Assembly: GCF_022829385.1 (NCBI RefSeq) | Contig: NZ_JAKSXX010000235.1 | Coordinates: 310,001 to 374,000, forward strand | DNA: 64,000 nucleotides | Direction of reading: 5' to 3' | Source of the DNA: Methylobacterium sp. J-070 | Lineage (GTDB): Bacteria; Pseudomonadota; Alphaproteobacteria; Rhizobiales; Beijerinckiaceae | Shown: piece after piece, positions 52,462 to 62,194 of the stretch | How positions within the stretch are numbered: position 1 is the stretch's first letter | Layout: each line of letters opens with the position of its first letter | The notes under the pieces: generated by a model | Seen by the model: only the letters and a program-made list of their open reading frames with translations | The model's database searches: none | Told to the model about the DNA's origin: nothing | Made by a program: the position numbers and the translations under genes

Positions 52462-53172
52462 ATGCGCGAGAACGCACCACCGCGGCAACTGGCCTTCGAC
52501 CTGCCGCTCGACCCCCGCTACGGCCGCGAGGATTTCCTCGTGGGGCCGGCCAACGAGGCGGCCTACACGCTGATCGAGGCGTGGCCCGACTGGCCCGACA
52601 GCGTGCTGGTGCTCACCGGTCCCTCGGGCAGCGGCAAGAGCCATCTGGCGGCGATCTGGGCGGAGCGCGCCCATGCCTGGACCACCCCGGCCGCCGACCT
52701 CGGGGCGGACGCGATCCAGCACCTGGTGTCGAACGGCGCCCTGGTGATCGAGGATATCGACCGGGCGGAGCAGCGGGATGAGGCTGCGCTGTTCCATCTG
52801 CTCAACCGGGCGCGGGAGCGGGCCTGCCCGGTGCTGCTGACCAGCGCCGCCGGGATCGACGCCCTCGGCCTGGCCACGCCGGATCTGCGTTCACGGCTGC
52901 GCCTCGCGCCCCGGATCGCCATCGAGACGCCGGACGATGCGCTCCTGCGTGCCGTGCTGGTCAAGCTGTTCGTGGACCGGCAGCTGGTGGTGGATCTCGG
53001 GGTGATCGATTCGCTGGCCCTGCGGATCGACCGCTCCCTCGGCCGTGCCCGGGACGTGGTCGCCGAGCTGGATCGCGACGCCCTCGGGCGCGGGCGTCGC
53101 ATCAGCCGGCCCCTCGCCCTCGCGGTGCTGCGCCGGATGGGCCTCGACGACGAGGCCGACGCGGCCGGCTGA
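52462..53172 (+). CDS. hdaA: DnaA-related regulator HdaA
   Basis: The 236-residue protein has the Hda/HdaA form: an N-terminal beta-clamp-binding motif QLAFDLP at 9-15, Walker A GPSGSGKSH, the DnaA-like Walker B LVIEDID and a sensor-II-containing C-terminal lid. HdaA works with the sliding clamp to stimulate ATP hydrolysis by DnaA and stop re-initiation. The DNA-binding domain IV of DnaA is absent, as expected. It is followed by ppk and ppx on the same strand. Confidence 0.9.
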   Translation: MRENAPPRQLAFDLPLDPRYGREDFLVGPANEAAYTLIEAWPDWPDSVLVLTGPSGSGKSHLAAIWAERAHAWTTPAADLGADAIQHLVSNGALVIEDIDRAEQRDEAALFHLLNRARERACPVLLTSAAGIDALGLATPDLRSRLRLAPRIAIETPDDALLRAVLVKLFVDRQLVVDLGVIDSLALRIDRSLGRARDVVAELDRDALGRGRRISRPLALAVLRRMGLDDEADAAG

Positions 53173-53276
53173 AGGGGGAATCCGGTGGCCGTCACGAAAC
53201 CGTCGTGAAGGCCAGCCGGCAGGGATGCTACACGCTCCGCCACCGCGAGGAGCCGCTGACAGGGACAGGGATCGGG

Positions 53277-55766
53277 ATGGAATCGACGCAGAAGCCCGTG
53301 GACCGCGACGCCGACGACGAGGCGGCCGAGCCCCGGCGGCGCGCGGCGGTCACCCCGACGCCGCGCCGGACCCCGATGGCGCGGCGCACACCGGCCGAGG
53401 TCGGCGTGGGCGAGGCGGTTCCCAACGATCCCCCGCCGAGGGCCCCGGCCGATCCGGCTCCGCGGCGCGCCCCCGCGGTCAAGCGCGCCCAGGCCGAGCC
53501 ACCGCGCGGCACAGCCGCGCCGACGGCCGTCGGCCCGGTCGCGGATGCCAATGACGAATGGCCGGCGGCGGCATCACCGGCGGAGCCGCCGGCGCCGGGC
53601 GCGGCGCGGGAATCGGTGCTGGAGGCCGGGCGCTCGCTGCGCCACTCGCCGGAGCGCTACGTGAATCGCGAATTGTCCTGGCTTCAGTTCAATCGGCGGG
53701 TGCTGGAGGAGTCGGCGAACCCCAACCATCCGCTGCTGGAGCGGGTCCGCTTCCTGTCGATCTCGGCGAACAATCTCGACGAGTTCTTCATGGTCCGCGT
53801 CGCCGGCCTGATCGATCAGGTCCGCGCGGGCCTGACGGTCCCGTCCCAGGACGGCCTGTCGCCGTCCGAGCAGCTGGTGCGGATCGGCGCCGAGGTCGTA
53901 CGCCTCGCGGCCGATCAGCAGGCCCGCTGGCGCGAGCTGCGCGGGGAACTGCACGCGGCCGACATCGACATCGTCGAGCCCGCCGCGCTCACGGCCGACC
54001 AGGCGGCCTGGCTGGAGGAGTACTTCCTCAACCACGTCTTCCCGGTCCTGACCCCCCTGGCGATCGATCCGGCCCATCCGTTCCCGTTCATCCCGAATCT
54101 CGGCACCACCATCGCGCTGATGCTGGTGCGGCCGAAGGATGGCCGGGTGCTGCGCGCTCTGATCCGCCTGCCGGGCGTCATCGACCGGTACGTGCGCCTG
54201 CCGGTGAGCGACAGCGAAACGTCCGCGCGGCTGATCCCGATCGAGCAGGTGATCGGGATGTTCACCGGCCGGCTGTTTCCCGGCTACCTCGTCCGGAGCA
54301 GCGGCGCGTTTCGGGTCGTGCGCGATTCCGACCTCGAGATCGAGGAGGAGGCGGAGGATCTCGTCCTCCACTTCGAGACGGCTCTGAAGCAGCGGCGCCG
54401 CGGCGTCGTGATCCGCCTCGAGGTCGAGGCGGGGATGTCGGAGGACCTGCGCAGTTTCGTGGCGGACGAGCTGGAGATCGCCCCGGACGCGATCTTCCTG
54501 GTGGAGGGGATGCTCGCGCTGAACGAGCTGTCCCAGGTCGTCGGGATCGACCGCCCGGACCTGAAGTTCAAGCCCTACAATCCGCGCTTCCCCGAGCGCA
54601 TCCGCGAGAGCGGCGGCGACGTCTTCGCGGCGATCCGGCAGAAGGACTTCATCGTCCACCACCCCTACGAGTCCTTCGACTCCGTGGTGCAGTTCCTGGC
54701 GCAGGCGGCCCGGGACCCGAACGTCGTGGCGATCAAGCAGACGCTCTACCGCACCTCGTCGAACTCACCGATCGTGGCCGCGCTGGCTGAGGCCGCCGAG
54801 CTGGGCAAGTCGGTCACCGCCCTGGTGGAGTTGAAGGCGCGGTTCGACGAGGAGGCCAACATCCGCTGGGCGCGCAACCTGGAGAAGGCCGGCGCGCAGG
54901 TGGTGTTCGGCTTCGTCGAGCTGAAGACCCACGCCAAGCTGTCGCTGGTGGTCCGGCGCGAGGGCGACAGGCTCGTCACCTACTGCCACGTCGGCACCGG
55001 CAACTACCACCCGATCACCGCGCGGATCTACACCGACCTGTCCTTCTTCACGGCGGATCCGGCGATCGCCCGGGACGTGTCGCGGATCTTCAACTTCATC
55101 ACCGGCTATGCCGAGCCGGCGGAGCTGGAGCGGATGGCGGTCTCGCCGCTGACGGCGAAGATCCGGCTCCTGGAGCACATCGAGGCGGAGGTGGCCCACG
55201 CCAAGGCCGGGCGCCCGGCCGCCATCTGGATCAAGTGCAACTCGCTGGTCGACAGCCAGATCATCGACGCGCTCTACGACGCCTCGGAGGCCGGCGTGCA
55301 GATCGACTGCGTCGTGCGCGGCATCTGCTGCCTGCGGCCGGGTATCCCCGGCCTGTCCGAGACGATCCGGGTTAAGTCGATCGTCGGGCGCTTCCTGGAG
55401 CACGGGCGCATCTACGCCTTCGGCAACGGCGTCGGGCTGCCGCACCCGAAGGCCACGGTGTACATCTCCTCGGCCGACCTGATGAGCCGGAACCTCGACC
55501 GGCGCGTCGAGGCTCTGCTGCCGATCACCAATCCCACGGTGCATCAGCAGGTGCTCGACCAGATCATGTTGGCCAACCTCCTCGACAACCGCCAGAGCTG
55601 GCGGTTGCTGGCGTCGGGCGGCTGCGAACGCATCCAACCCGCGGAGGGCGAGGAGCCGTTCAACGCGCACAAGTACTTCATGACCAACCCGAGCCTTTCG
55701 GGCCGGGGCAAGGCGTCGAAGAAGTCGAGCCCCCGTGCGCTGAGCCGGCGGGCGCAACGCGCCTGA
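53277..55766 (+). CDS. ppk1: Polyphosphate kinase 1
   Basis: The 829-residue enzyme has a ~110-residue Pro/Ala/Arg-rich extension, then the four PPK1 domains starting at RYVNRELSWLQFNRRVLEE. The active-site histidines lie in HHPYESFD and CHVGTGNYHP. It makes polyphosphate from ATP. The ATG at 53277 has GGGA upstream; a GTG at 53205 would add 24 residues. The extension is unusual: most PPK1 proteins start within 20 residues of the conserved N-domain. Confidence 0.96.
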   Translation: MESTQKPVDRDADDEAAEPRRRAAVTPTPRRTPMARRTPAEVGVGEAVPNDPPPRAPADPAPRRAPAVKRAQAEPPRGTAAPTAVGPVADANDEWPAAASPAEPPAPGAARESVLEAGRSLRHSPERYVNRELSWLQFNRRVLEESANPNHPLLERVRFLSISANNLDEFFMVRVAGLIDQVRAGLTVPSQDGLSPSEQLVRIGAEVVRLAADQQARWRELRGELHAADIDIVEPAALTADQAAWLEEYFLNHVFPVLTPLAIDPAHPFPFIPNLGTTIALMLVRPKDGRVLRALIRLPGVIDRYVRLPVSDSETSARLIPIEQVIGMFTGRLFPGYLVRSSGAFRVVRDSDLEIEEEAEDLVLHFETALKQRRRGVVIRLEVEAGMSEDLRSFVADELEIAPDAIFLVEGMLALNELSQVVGIDRPDLKFKPYNPRFPERIRESGGDVFAAIRQKDFIVHHPYESFDSVVQFLAQAARDPNVVAIKQTLYRTSSNSPIVAALAEAAELGKSVTALVELKARFDEEANIRWARNLEKAGAQVVFGFVELKTHAKLSLVVRREGDRLVTYCHVGTGNYHPITARIYTDLSFFTADPAIARDVSRIFNFITGYAEPAELERMAVSPLTAKIRLLEHIEAEVAHAKAGRPAAIWIKCNSLVDSQIIDALYDASEAGVQIDCVVRGICCLRPGIPGLSETIRVKSIVGRFLEHGRIYAFGNGVGLPHPKATVYISSADLMSRNLDRRVEALLPITNPTVHQQVLDQIMLANLLDNRQSWRLLASGGCERIQPAEGEEPFNAHKYFMTNPSLSGRGKASKKSSPRALSRRAQRA

Positions 55767-56048
55767 GTGTCCCGGCCCGTGCGCAGCAGGCTCGACAGGT
55801 TTCGCAGAACCGCCCTGCGGTTTTGCGTGAAGAACTTGCGCACGCTTCAAGATCTGCGCAAACGACGGGATCGACTTTCGACGCCGGTCCGCATGGTTTC
55901 CCGGCCGCCACGGCTTCCCGTTCGGTCGGCGCCGGCCGACGTTACGGATCTGGAGCCGAGGTCGATTGCAACGCGATCGGCCGCGGCTCTAAACTGGACC
56001 GGTGGTGCGCCAGACACCTCCGCCGCGCTCGAACAAGGACACGAACGT
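55767..56048. other. Intergenic region between ppk and ppx
   Basis: The frame of ppx stays open across this stretch, but the residues (many Arg, Ser and Leu) do not look like protein. A promoter-like pair lies within it (55966-55995). Confidence 0.5.
55966..55995 (+). promoter_or_regulatory. Possible promoter of ppx
   Basis: TTGCAA (55966-55971) and TAAACT (55990-55995) are 18 bases apart, about 53 bases before the preferred TTG start of ppx. If real, it argues for the short protein. Confidence 0.4.
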
Positions 56049-57590
56049 TTGGGCAGTTCTCGCGCCAACCTCATCCTCGCGCATTCCGCGGACCTGACCG
56101 GGGGCGCTGCCCAGACCCCGGTGGCGATCATCGATATCGGCTCCAACTCGGTCCGGCTGGTCGCCTATGACGGCCTGAGCCGGGCGCCGACACCGCTCTA
56201 CAACGAGAAAGTGCTGTGCGGCCTGGGCCGCAACGTGCTGACCACCGGGCGGCTCAACGACGAGGCCGTCGCCCGGGCGCTCACCGCCCTGGGCCGGTTC
56301 CGCGTGCTCTGCCAGACGATGCAGGTCGGCCAGGTGCTCGTCCTGGCCACGGCGGCGGCGCGGGACGCGGAGAACGGGCCCGACTTCCTGCGCGCCGCCG
56401 AAGCGGCCTGCGGCCAGGAGATCCAGCTTCTGTCCGGCCGGCGTGAGGCGGAACTCTCGGCGCTCGGCGTGATCTCGGGCTTTCACGCCCCCGATGGCGT
56501 GGTCGGCGACATGGGCGGCGGGTCGCTCGAACTCGTCGATGTCCGCGGCACCGTGGTCGGGCAGGGCGTGACCATGCCCCTCGGCGGCCTCGCCCTGCAG
56601 GACCTGTCCGGCGGATCGGTGAAGAAGGCCGCCAAGATCGTCCGCGAGCACATGCGCAGGGCGGCCCCCCAGCTCGAGACCCTGCGCGGGCGGACCTTCT
56701 ACGCGGTCGGCGGCACCTGGCGCGCGCTGGCACGGCTCCATCAGGCCGCCCGCGGCTATCCGGTGCACGTGATGCACGGCTACACCGTGGAGCCGACCGA
56801 CGAGTTGAGCTTCCTCCAGGTGGTCGAGCAGACCGATGTCGCCCTCCTGCAGGACGTGGACCTGATCTCCGAGGCGCGGCGTCCGCTCCTCGCCTACGGT
56901 GCGGCGGTGCTGGAGGAGATCATCCGGGTCGGCCGGCCGCGGGAGGTGGCGATCTCGGCCTCCGGGGTCCGGGAGGGGCTGCTGTTCGAGCAGCTCGACC
57001 GCGACACGCGTCTGATCGACCCGCTGCTCGCCTCGGCGGCCGAATTCAACACCCTGCGCGCCCGCGCGCCGGCGCACGGCGAGGAGCTGATCGCCTGGAC
57101 CGACCGGTTCGTGGCGACCCTCGACGGGCATGAGACGGCGGATGAGCGACGCCTGCGCCACGCGGGCTGCCTGCTCTCGGATGTGGGCTGGCGGGCCCAT
57201 CCCGATTACCGCGACGAACAGAGCATCGCGGTGATCCAGAATGCCGCCTTCGTGGGCGTCGACCATCCGGGCCGGGCCTATCTCGCCCTGGCGGTCTCCC
57301 TGCGGCACACCGGCCTCGCGCCGGAGAAGGCCAATCCGATCCTGCGCGGGGTGGCCGGGACGCGCCTGTTCGAGCGGGCGCGCCTGCTCGGCGGCCTGTT
57401 GCGCGTCGCCTTCCCGATCTCGGCCGGCATGGGGGGCGCCCTGAGCCGGGCGCCGCTCACCGTCGAGGACGGGCGCGTCACCCTGCGCCTGTCCCGCGAT
57501 TGGGAAGCCCTGAGCGGCGACCGCCTGCTGAACCGCGTCCGCGGCCTCGGCCGCGTGGTCGGCCTGGACGGACGGATCGAGATCGGCTGA
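56049..57590 (+). CDS. ppx: Exopolyphosphatase (Ppx/GppA)
   Basis: The protein of about 513 residues has the actin-like phosphatase domain: IDIGSNSVRLV and GDMGGGSLELVDV bind phosphate and metal, and GGTWRALARLHQ lies between. The C-terminal ~220 residues are an HD-like helical domain. It removes terminal phosphates from polyphosphate or converts pppGpp to ppGpp. The TTG at 56049 was chosen because AAGGA is nine bases upstream and earlier codons do not look coding; an ATG at 55893 is the alternative. Confidence 0.9.
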   Translation: MGSSRANLILAHSADLTGGAAQTPVAIIDIGSNSVRLVAYDGLSRAPTPLYNEKVLCGLGRNVLTTGRLNDEAVARALTALGRFRVLCQTMQVGQVLVLATAAARDAENGPDFLRAAEAACGQEIQLLSGRREAELSALGVISGFHAPDGVVGDMGGGSLELVDVRGTVVGQGVTMPLGGLALQDLSGGSVKKAAKIVREHMRRAAPQLETLRGRTFYAVGGTWRALARLHQAARGYPVHVMHGYTVEPTDELSFLQVVEQTDVALLQDVDLISEARRPLLAYGAAVLEEIIRVGRPREVAISASGVREGLLFEQLDRDTRLIDPLLASAAEFNTLRARAPAHGEELIAWTDRFVATLDGHETADERRLRHAGCLLSDVGWRAHPDYRDEQSIAVIQNAAFVGVDHPGRAYLALAVSLRHTGLAPEKANPILRGVAGTRLFERARLLGGLLRVAFPISAGMGGALSRAPLTVEDGRVTLRLSRDWEALSGDRLLNRVRGLGRVVGLDGRIEIG

Positions 57591-57602
57591 GGGCGCCGGC
57601 GT

Positions 57603-59048
57603 TCAGGCGACGCGATCGGAGAAGATCGCCTTCTTGACCACGGCGTGGACGCCCCAGTTGCCGTCGACGACCTGCGTGATCCCGAAATCCACCGCCACCG
57701 ACATCAGCGAGATCGCCTCGTCCTCGGTCAGGCCTTTCGCGTGCATCAGGAACTGGCGCATCTTGCGGAAGGCGTCGCGCATGGCGAGGTCGATGGAGGA
57801 TTTCTGGAAGATCGCCGTCTGCGCATCGGGGCCGAGGTCGCGCAGATAGTTCGGATAGCTGAAGCCGGACAGGACCCAATCCTCGCGGGTCTCGATCATC
57901 GGGAAATCGAGGCCCTCCAGCGGCGTGCCGGGCAGGTCGGCCTTCTTGTGCAGGACGAACTGGAACGTCCCGGTCAGCGAACACTCGATGGCGGTGCCGC
58001 ACAGTTCCGAATCCCCCTGGCTGGCATGGGGGTCCCCCACCGAGAACAGGGCGCCCGGCACCGCGACCGGATAGTAGAGGGTCGCGCCCTTGCCGATCCG
58101 CCAATTGTCGATGTTGCCGCCGGTGTAGCTCGGCGGGATCGTGTTCACCCGGTCGGCTTCGGCGGGCGCCACGCCCATCGTGCCGAAATGCGGGCGGATC
58201 GGCACCCGGATGCCCTTCAACACCTCGAAGGTCTTCTGCGTCTTCGTGTGGTCCACCGGCAGGCCGGGATAATCGATGGTCGGGTGGGAGACGCCGAACG
58301 GATCGGTCACGCCGGGCCAGCGGAAGCTGTAGACGGCCCGCGCCCAGTCGCGCTCCCCGGTCGCGTCGACCTCGTAGATGGTCACGACCTCCCGGGGCTT
58401 ATCGCCGGTGATCAGGTCGTTGTAGTGGTAGCCCCACCACGCCGCCGCGTTGCTGCCGAAGGCCAGACCCTTGTACTTCGGGTTGGCGCAGGGGCGGGGC
58501 GCGACGTCGAGGATGCGCACCTCCAGGACGTCGCCGGGTTCCGCGCCGCGCATCGCCACCGGGCCGGTGCAGATATGCACCCCGAGCCCACCGCCGGGGC
58601 CGATCTTGGCGTCCATCGCCCCCGCGCCGCGGGGGGTGACGCCCATCTTGTCCTTGGTCCAGAGGTAGACGCTCTCGGCGCCCGGATCGCCCGCGATCAT
58701 GCGCTCGGCATCGTCGCTCGCCTGATGGGTGAGCGTCTCGATGGTCACGAAGTCGCCCGAGCCGATCTCGACCTGCGGCTTGAGGCTCCGGCTGAAGAAG
58801 CCCCAGTGGACGGTCTCGGCATGCGCCGGCAGATGATAATGCGCGGTCGTGGCGATCCGGGCGGCGCTCGCCTGGGCGAGCGCCGGACTCACGAGCGACG
58901 GGCCGCCGGCCGCGAAAGCCGCGGCCGCCGCGCCGGTCGCGGCGAAACTGCTCTTCAGGAAGGCACGTCGCTCCGGCTCCAGATCCTTTCGGAACCGGCG
59001 CCGGTGCTCCTCGAAGGCATGGCAAGTCGGATCGTCACCCGCACACAT
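57603..59048 (-). CDS. Tat-exported acetamidase/formamidase family protein
   Basis: The 481-residue protein has a leader with ERRAFLKSSFAATG, a twin-arginine signal cleaved near ALAQA, then a FmdA/AmdA fold: HWGFFSRSLKPQ, HICTGPVAMRGAEPGDVLEVRI and GVGDPHASQGDSELCGT-like features (here SVGDPHASQGDSELCGT). Related formamidases release ammonia from short amides and are usually cytoplasmic. GGGAGATGAG lies before the ATG at 59048. It is monocistronic. Confidence 0.87.
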   Translation of the reverse strand: MCAGDDPTCHAFEEHRRRFRKDLEPERRAFLKSSFAATGAAAAAFAAGGPSLVSPALAQASAARIATTAHYHLPAHAETVHWGFFSRSLKPQVEIGSGDFVTIETLTHQASDDAERMIAGDPGAESVYLWTKDKMGVTPRGAGAMDAKIGPGGGLGVHICTGPVAMRGAEPGDVLEVRILDVAPRPCANPKYKGLAFGSNAAAWWGYHYNDLITGDKPREVVTIYEVDATGERDWARAVYSFRWPGVTDPFGVSHPTIDYPGLPVDHTKTQKTFEVLKGIRVPIRPHFGTMGVAPAEADRVNTIPPSYTGGNIDNWRIGKGATLYYPVAVPGALFSVGDPHASQGDSELCGTAIECSLTGTFQFVLHKKADLPGTPLEGLDFPMIETREDWVLSGFSYPNYLRDLGPDAQTAIFQKSSIDLAMRDAFRKMRQFLMHAKGLTEDEAISLMSVAVDFGITQVVDGNWGVHAVVKKAIFSDRVA

Positions 59049-59128
59049 GGCTCATCTCCCAAGGTATCCAAGCCTCGGGAGAGGGAAAGCAAGTCGACGG
59101 CCACGCTTGCGGCCGTCGTCGCGCCGTC

Positions 59129-61459
59129 TCACTCCGAGATCATGCCGACGCCGCCCTCGCCGGGCTCGGCCGGCATCGCATGGTCTGACTGCGCCTCGAC
59201 CACGGCGGCTGCCGTGACGTTGACGATCCCGCGGGCGGTCACCGACGGCGTCAGGATATGGGCGGGCTTGGCCGGACCGATCAGCAGCGGACCGACCGGC
59301 AGGGCATCCGCCAGGACCTTGGCGAACTGGAACGCGATGTTGGCGGCGTCGAGATTCGGGAAGATCAGCACGTTGGCCGCTCCCTTGAACCGCGATCCCG
59401 GCAGCACGCGGTCGCGGACCATCTCGCTGAGGGCCGAGTCCGCCTGCATCTCGCCGTCGACCATCAGATGGGGGTCGCGCTTCTGCAGCAGGGCGAGGGC
59501 GTCCCGCATCTTCATCGCGGAGAGCGAATCCGACTGCCCGAAATCGGAGTGGCTCAGGAGCGCGATCTTCGGCGTCAGCCCGAAGCGGCTCACGTGGCTG
59601 GCGCAGGCCTGGGCCACGTCGGCGATCTCCTCGGCCGTGGGATTCTGGCGGACATGGGTGTCGGCCAGGAAGTAGGCGCCGTTATGGGTCACCACGAGAC
59701 TCATCGCCGCGCATTGCTCCGCGCCGGGGGCGAGCCCGATCACGTCGCGGATGATGCGCAGCCGTGTCTCGAACCGGCCCTCCAGGCCGCAGATCAGGGC
59801 ATCGGCCTCGCCGCGGCGCACCGCGATGGCACCGATCACGGTGTTGTTGGTCCGCACCAGCGTGCGCGCCGCGTCGGGCGTGATGCCACGCCGGCCGGCG
59901 ACCTCGAGGTAGGTCTGCACGTAGGCGCGGTAGCGCGGATCGTCCTCGGGGTCGATCAACTCGAAGTCGCGGCCGTGCTCGATCGACAGGCCGAAGCGCT
60001 TCAGGCGGGTCTCGACCACCCGCGGGCGGCCGACCAGGATCGGCCGCGCCACCTTGTCCTCGACGATCGCCTGCACGGCGCGCAGCACCCGCTCGTCCTC
60101 GCCCTCGGCGTAGATCACCCGCTTGGGCTCGACCTTCGCCTTCGAGAACAGCGGCTTCATAATCAGGCCGGACCGGTGCACGAACCGGTCGAGGCTCTCG
60201 ACATAGGCGTCGAGATCGGCGAGCGGCCGCCCGGCGACGCCGGAATCCATCGCGGCCTTGGCCACCGCCGGGGCGATGCGCAGGATCAGGCGCGGGTCGA
60301 ACGGGCTCGGGATCAGGGAGTTCGGCCCGAACGGCCGCGCCTCGCCGCCATAGGCCCGGGCGACCACGTCGGAGGTGGTCTCGTGGGCGAGCCCCGCGAT
60401 CGCCTTCACGGCGGCCTTCTTCATCTCCTCGTTGATCTTGTGGGCGCCGACATCGAGGGCCCCGCGGAAGATGTAGGGGAAGCACAGGACGTTGTTGACC
60501 TGGTTCGGGAAGTCCGACCGGCCCGTGCAGATCATCGCGTCCGGCCGCTCCGTCTGCGCCAAGTCCGGCATGATCTCCGGGTAGGGGTTGGCCAGCGCCA
60601 TGATCAGCGGCTTCTCGGCCATCTCCTTGAGGTATTCGGGCTTCAGGACGCCGCCGGCCGAGAGGCCGATGAAGACGTCCGCCCCCGGGATGACCTCGGC
60701 CAGCGTCCGCTTGCTGGTCTCCTGCGCGTAGATGTCCTTCCACCGGTCCATCAGCTCCGGGCGGCCCTTGTAGACCACGCCCTTGATGTCGGTGACCGTG
60801 ATGTTCTCGCGGGTGGCGCCGAGCGAGACCAGGAGATTGAGGCAGGCGAGGGCGGCCGCACCGGCCCCGGAGGTGACGATGCGGACGTCGGACAGGTTCT
60901 TGCCGGCGAGTTCCAGGCCGTTGAGCACGGCCGCCGCCACGATGATCGCGGTGCCGTGCTGGTCGTCGTGGAAGACCGGGATGTTCATCCGGGCCCGGCA
61001 CTGCTCCTCGACCTCGAAGCACTCCGGCGCCTTGATGTCCTCCAGGTTGATGCCGCCGAAGGTCGGCTCCAGGGCGCAGACCACGTCGACGAGCTTGGAG
61101 ACGTCCTTCTGATCGACCTCGATGTCGAACACGTCGATGCCGGCGAATTTCTTGAACAGGACCGCCTTGCCCTCCATCACGGGCTTGGAGGCCAGCGGTC
61201 CGATGTCGCCGAGACCCAGGACGGCCGTGCCGTTCGACAGCACCGCCACGAGGTTCTGCCGGATCGTCAGATCGGCGGCCTGTTGCGGATCGTCATGGAT
61301 GGCCATGCAGGCCGCCGCCACGCCGGGCGAGTAGGCCAGCGCGAGGTCGCGCTGGTTGCCCAGGGGCTTGGTCGCCTGGATCTCGAGCTTCCCGGGCTTG
61401 GGCAGGCGGTGGTAGACGAGCGCCCCGGCCTTGAGGTCCTCGGACATGTTATCGGCCAT
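59129..61459 (-). CDS. maeB: NADP-dependent malic enzyme with phosphotransacetylase-like domain
   Basis: The 776-residue protein has a malic-enzyme half (about 1-430: YHRLPKPGKLEI, AYSPGVAAAC, VLGLGDIG, DDQHGTAI and the NAD(P) site VTSGAGAAALACL) joined to a C-terminal phosphotransacetylase-like half (about 440-776). In such MaeB enzymes the second domain lacks transferase activity and senses acetyl-CoA. It makes pyruvate and NADPH from malate. A second ATG at 61447 is possible. Confidence 0.95.
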   Translation of the reverse strand: MADNMSEDLKAGALVYHRLPKPGKLEIQATKPLGNQRDLALAYSPGVAAACMAIHDDPQQAADLTIRQNLVAVLSNGTAVLGLGDIGPLASKPVMEGKAVLFKKFAGIDVFDIEVDQKDVSKLVDVVCALEPTFGGINLEDIKAPECFEVEEQCRARMNIPVFHDDQHGTAIIVAAAVLNGLELAGKNLSDVRIVTSGAGAAALACLNLLVSLGATRENITVTDIKGVVYKGRPELMDRWKDIYAQETSKRTLAEVIPGADVFIGLSAGGVLKPEYLKEMAEKPLIMALANPYPEIMPDLAQTERPDAMICTGRSDFPNQVNNVLCFPYIFRGALDVGAHKINEEMKKAAVKAIAGLAHETTSDVVARAYGGEARPFGPNSLIPSPFDPRLILRIAPAVAKAAMDSGVAGRPLADLDAYVESLDRFVHRSGLIMKPLFSKAKVEPKRVIYAEGEDERVLRAVQAIVEDKVARPILVGRPRVVETRLKRFGLSIEHGRDFELIDPEDDPRYRAYVQTYLEVAGRRGITPDAARTLVRTNNTVIGAIAVRRGEADALICGLEGRFETRLRIIRDVIGLAPGAEQCAAMSLVVTHNGAYFLADTHVRQNPTAEEIADVAQACASHVSRFGLTPKIALLSHSDFGQSDSLSAMKMRDALALLQKRDPHLMVDGEMQADSALSEMVRDRVLPGSRFKGAANVLIFPNLDAANIAFQFAKVLADALPVGPLLIGPAKPAHILTPSVTARGIVNVTAAAVVEAQSDHAMPAEPGEGGVGMISE

Positions 61460-61525
61460 CGCCCACGCTCCCGCTCACCTTTTCCGCAGAGGACGACGCG
61501 ATCGCGCATCGCACGGGCTCGCGTC

Positions 61526-62155
61526 TTGACCGGTCTGTTGCACCGGCTGCGTAGGGGGCGCAACCCGCACAACGAGACCCGGATCCACCTCGCCAAACTG
61601 GCGAAGGCCTACGGCTTCTCCATAGGCGCTTATTCGTACGGGCGTCCAAAAGTGCGTTTCCCCGAAAGCGGCCGCCGGCTGACGATCGGTTGCTATTGTT
61701 CCATCGCCGACAAGGTCGAGATCCTGCTCGGCGGCGACCACCGGCTCGACTGGGTCTCGACCTACCCGTTCGCCGCGATGCGCGGGTTGTTCCCGGACGC
61801 GCGGGCGCCGGAGGATTTCCACGCCTCGCGGGGCGACGTGGTGATCGGGCACGACGTCTGGCTCGGATCCGGCTGCATGATCCTCTCGGGGGTCACGGTG
61901 GGCCACGGGGCAGTGGTGGCCGCCAGGGCCGTGGTGACCCGCGACGTCCCGCCCTACGCGGTGGTCGCCGGCAATCCGGCGCGGGTGGTGCGGCGCCGCT
62001 TCGACGAGGACACCGTGGCGGCGCTGATGGCGGCCGCGTGGTGGGACCTGCCCCACGAGGCGGTGACGCGGCTCGTGCCGCTGCTGCAGAGCGGCGACGT
62101 CGCCCGCCTCGTCGCGGCGGCCGGCGACGTTGCCGCAGGCCGGGGGATTGCGTAA
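61526..62155 (+). CDS. CatB-type acetyltransferase (hexapeptide repeat)
   Basis: The protein of about 209 residues has left-handed beta-helix repeats (IGCYCSIADKVEI, VIGHDVWLGSGCMILSGVTVGHGAVVAARAVVTRDV) and the YAVVAGNPARVVRRRF end of xenobiotic acetyltransferases. His in the VIGHD loop fits the catalytic role. These enzymes acetylate chloramphenicol, virginiamycin or sugars; the substrate is not predictable. The start is uncertain: no ATG with a ribosome site exists, and the TTG at 61526 is only the first plausible one. It diverges from maeB. Confidence 0.78.
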   Translation: MTGLLHRLRRGRNPHNETRIHLAKLAKAYGFSIGAYSYGRPKVRFPESGRRLTIGCYCSIADKVEILLGGDHRLDWVSTYPFAAMRGLFPDARAPEDFHASRGDVVIGHDVWLGSGCMILSGVTVGHGAVVAARAVVTRDVPPYAVVAGNPARVVRRRFDEDTVAALMAAAWWDLPHEAVTRLVPLLQSGDVARLVAAAGDVAAGRGIA

Positions 62156-62194
62156 TCCGCTGCCCGGATTGCCTGCCGAACCCGGAGCCCGACC

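Noticed and set aside
59258..61500. Very long plus-strand open frame opposite maeB
   Set aside because: It is a shadow of the malic enzyme. Only its far end, after 61526, encodes the acetyltransferase.
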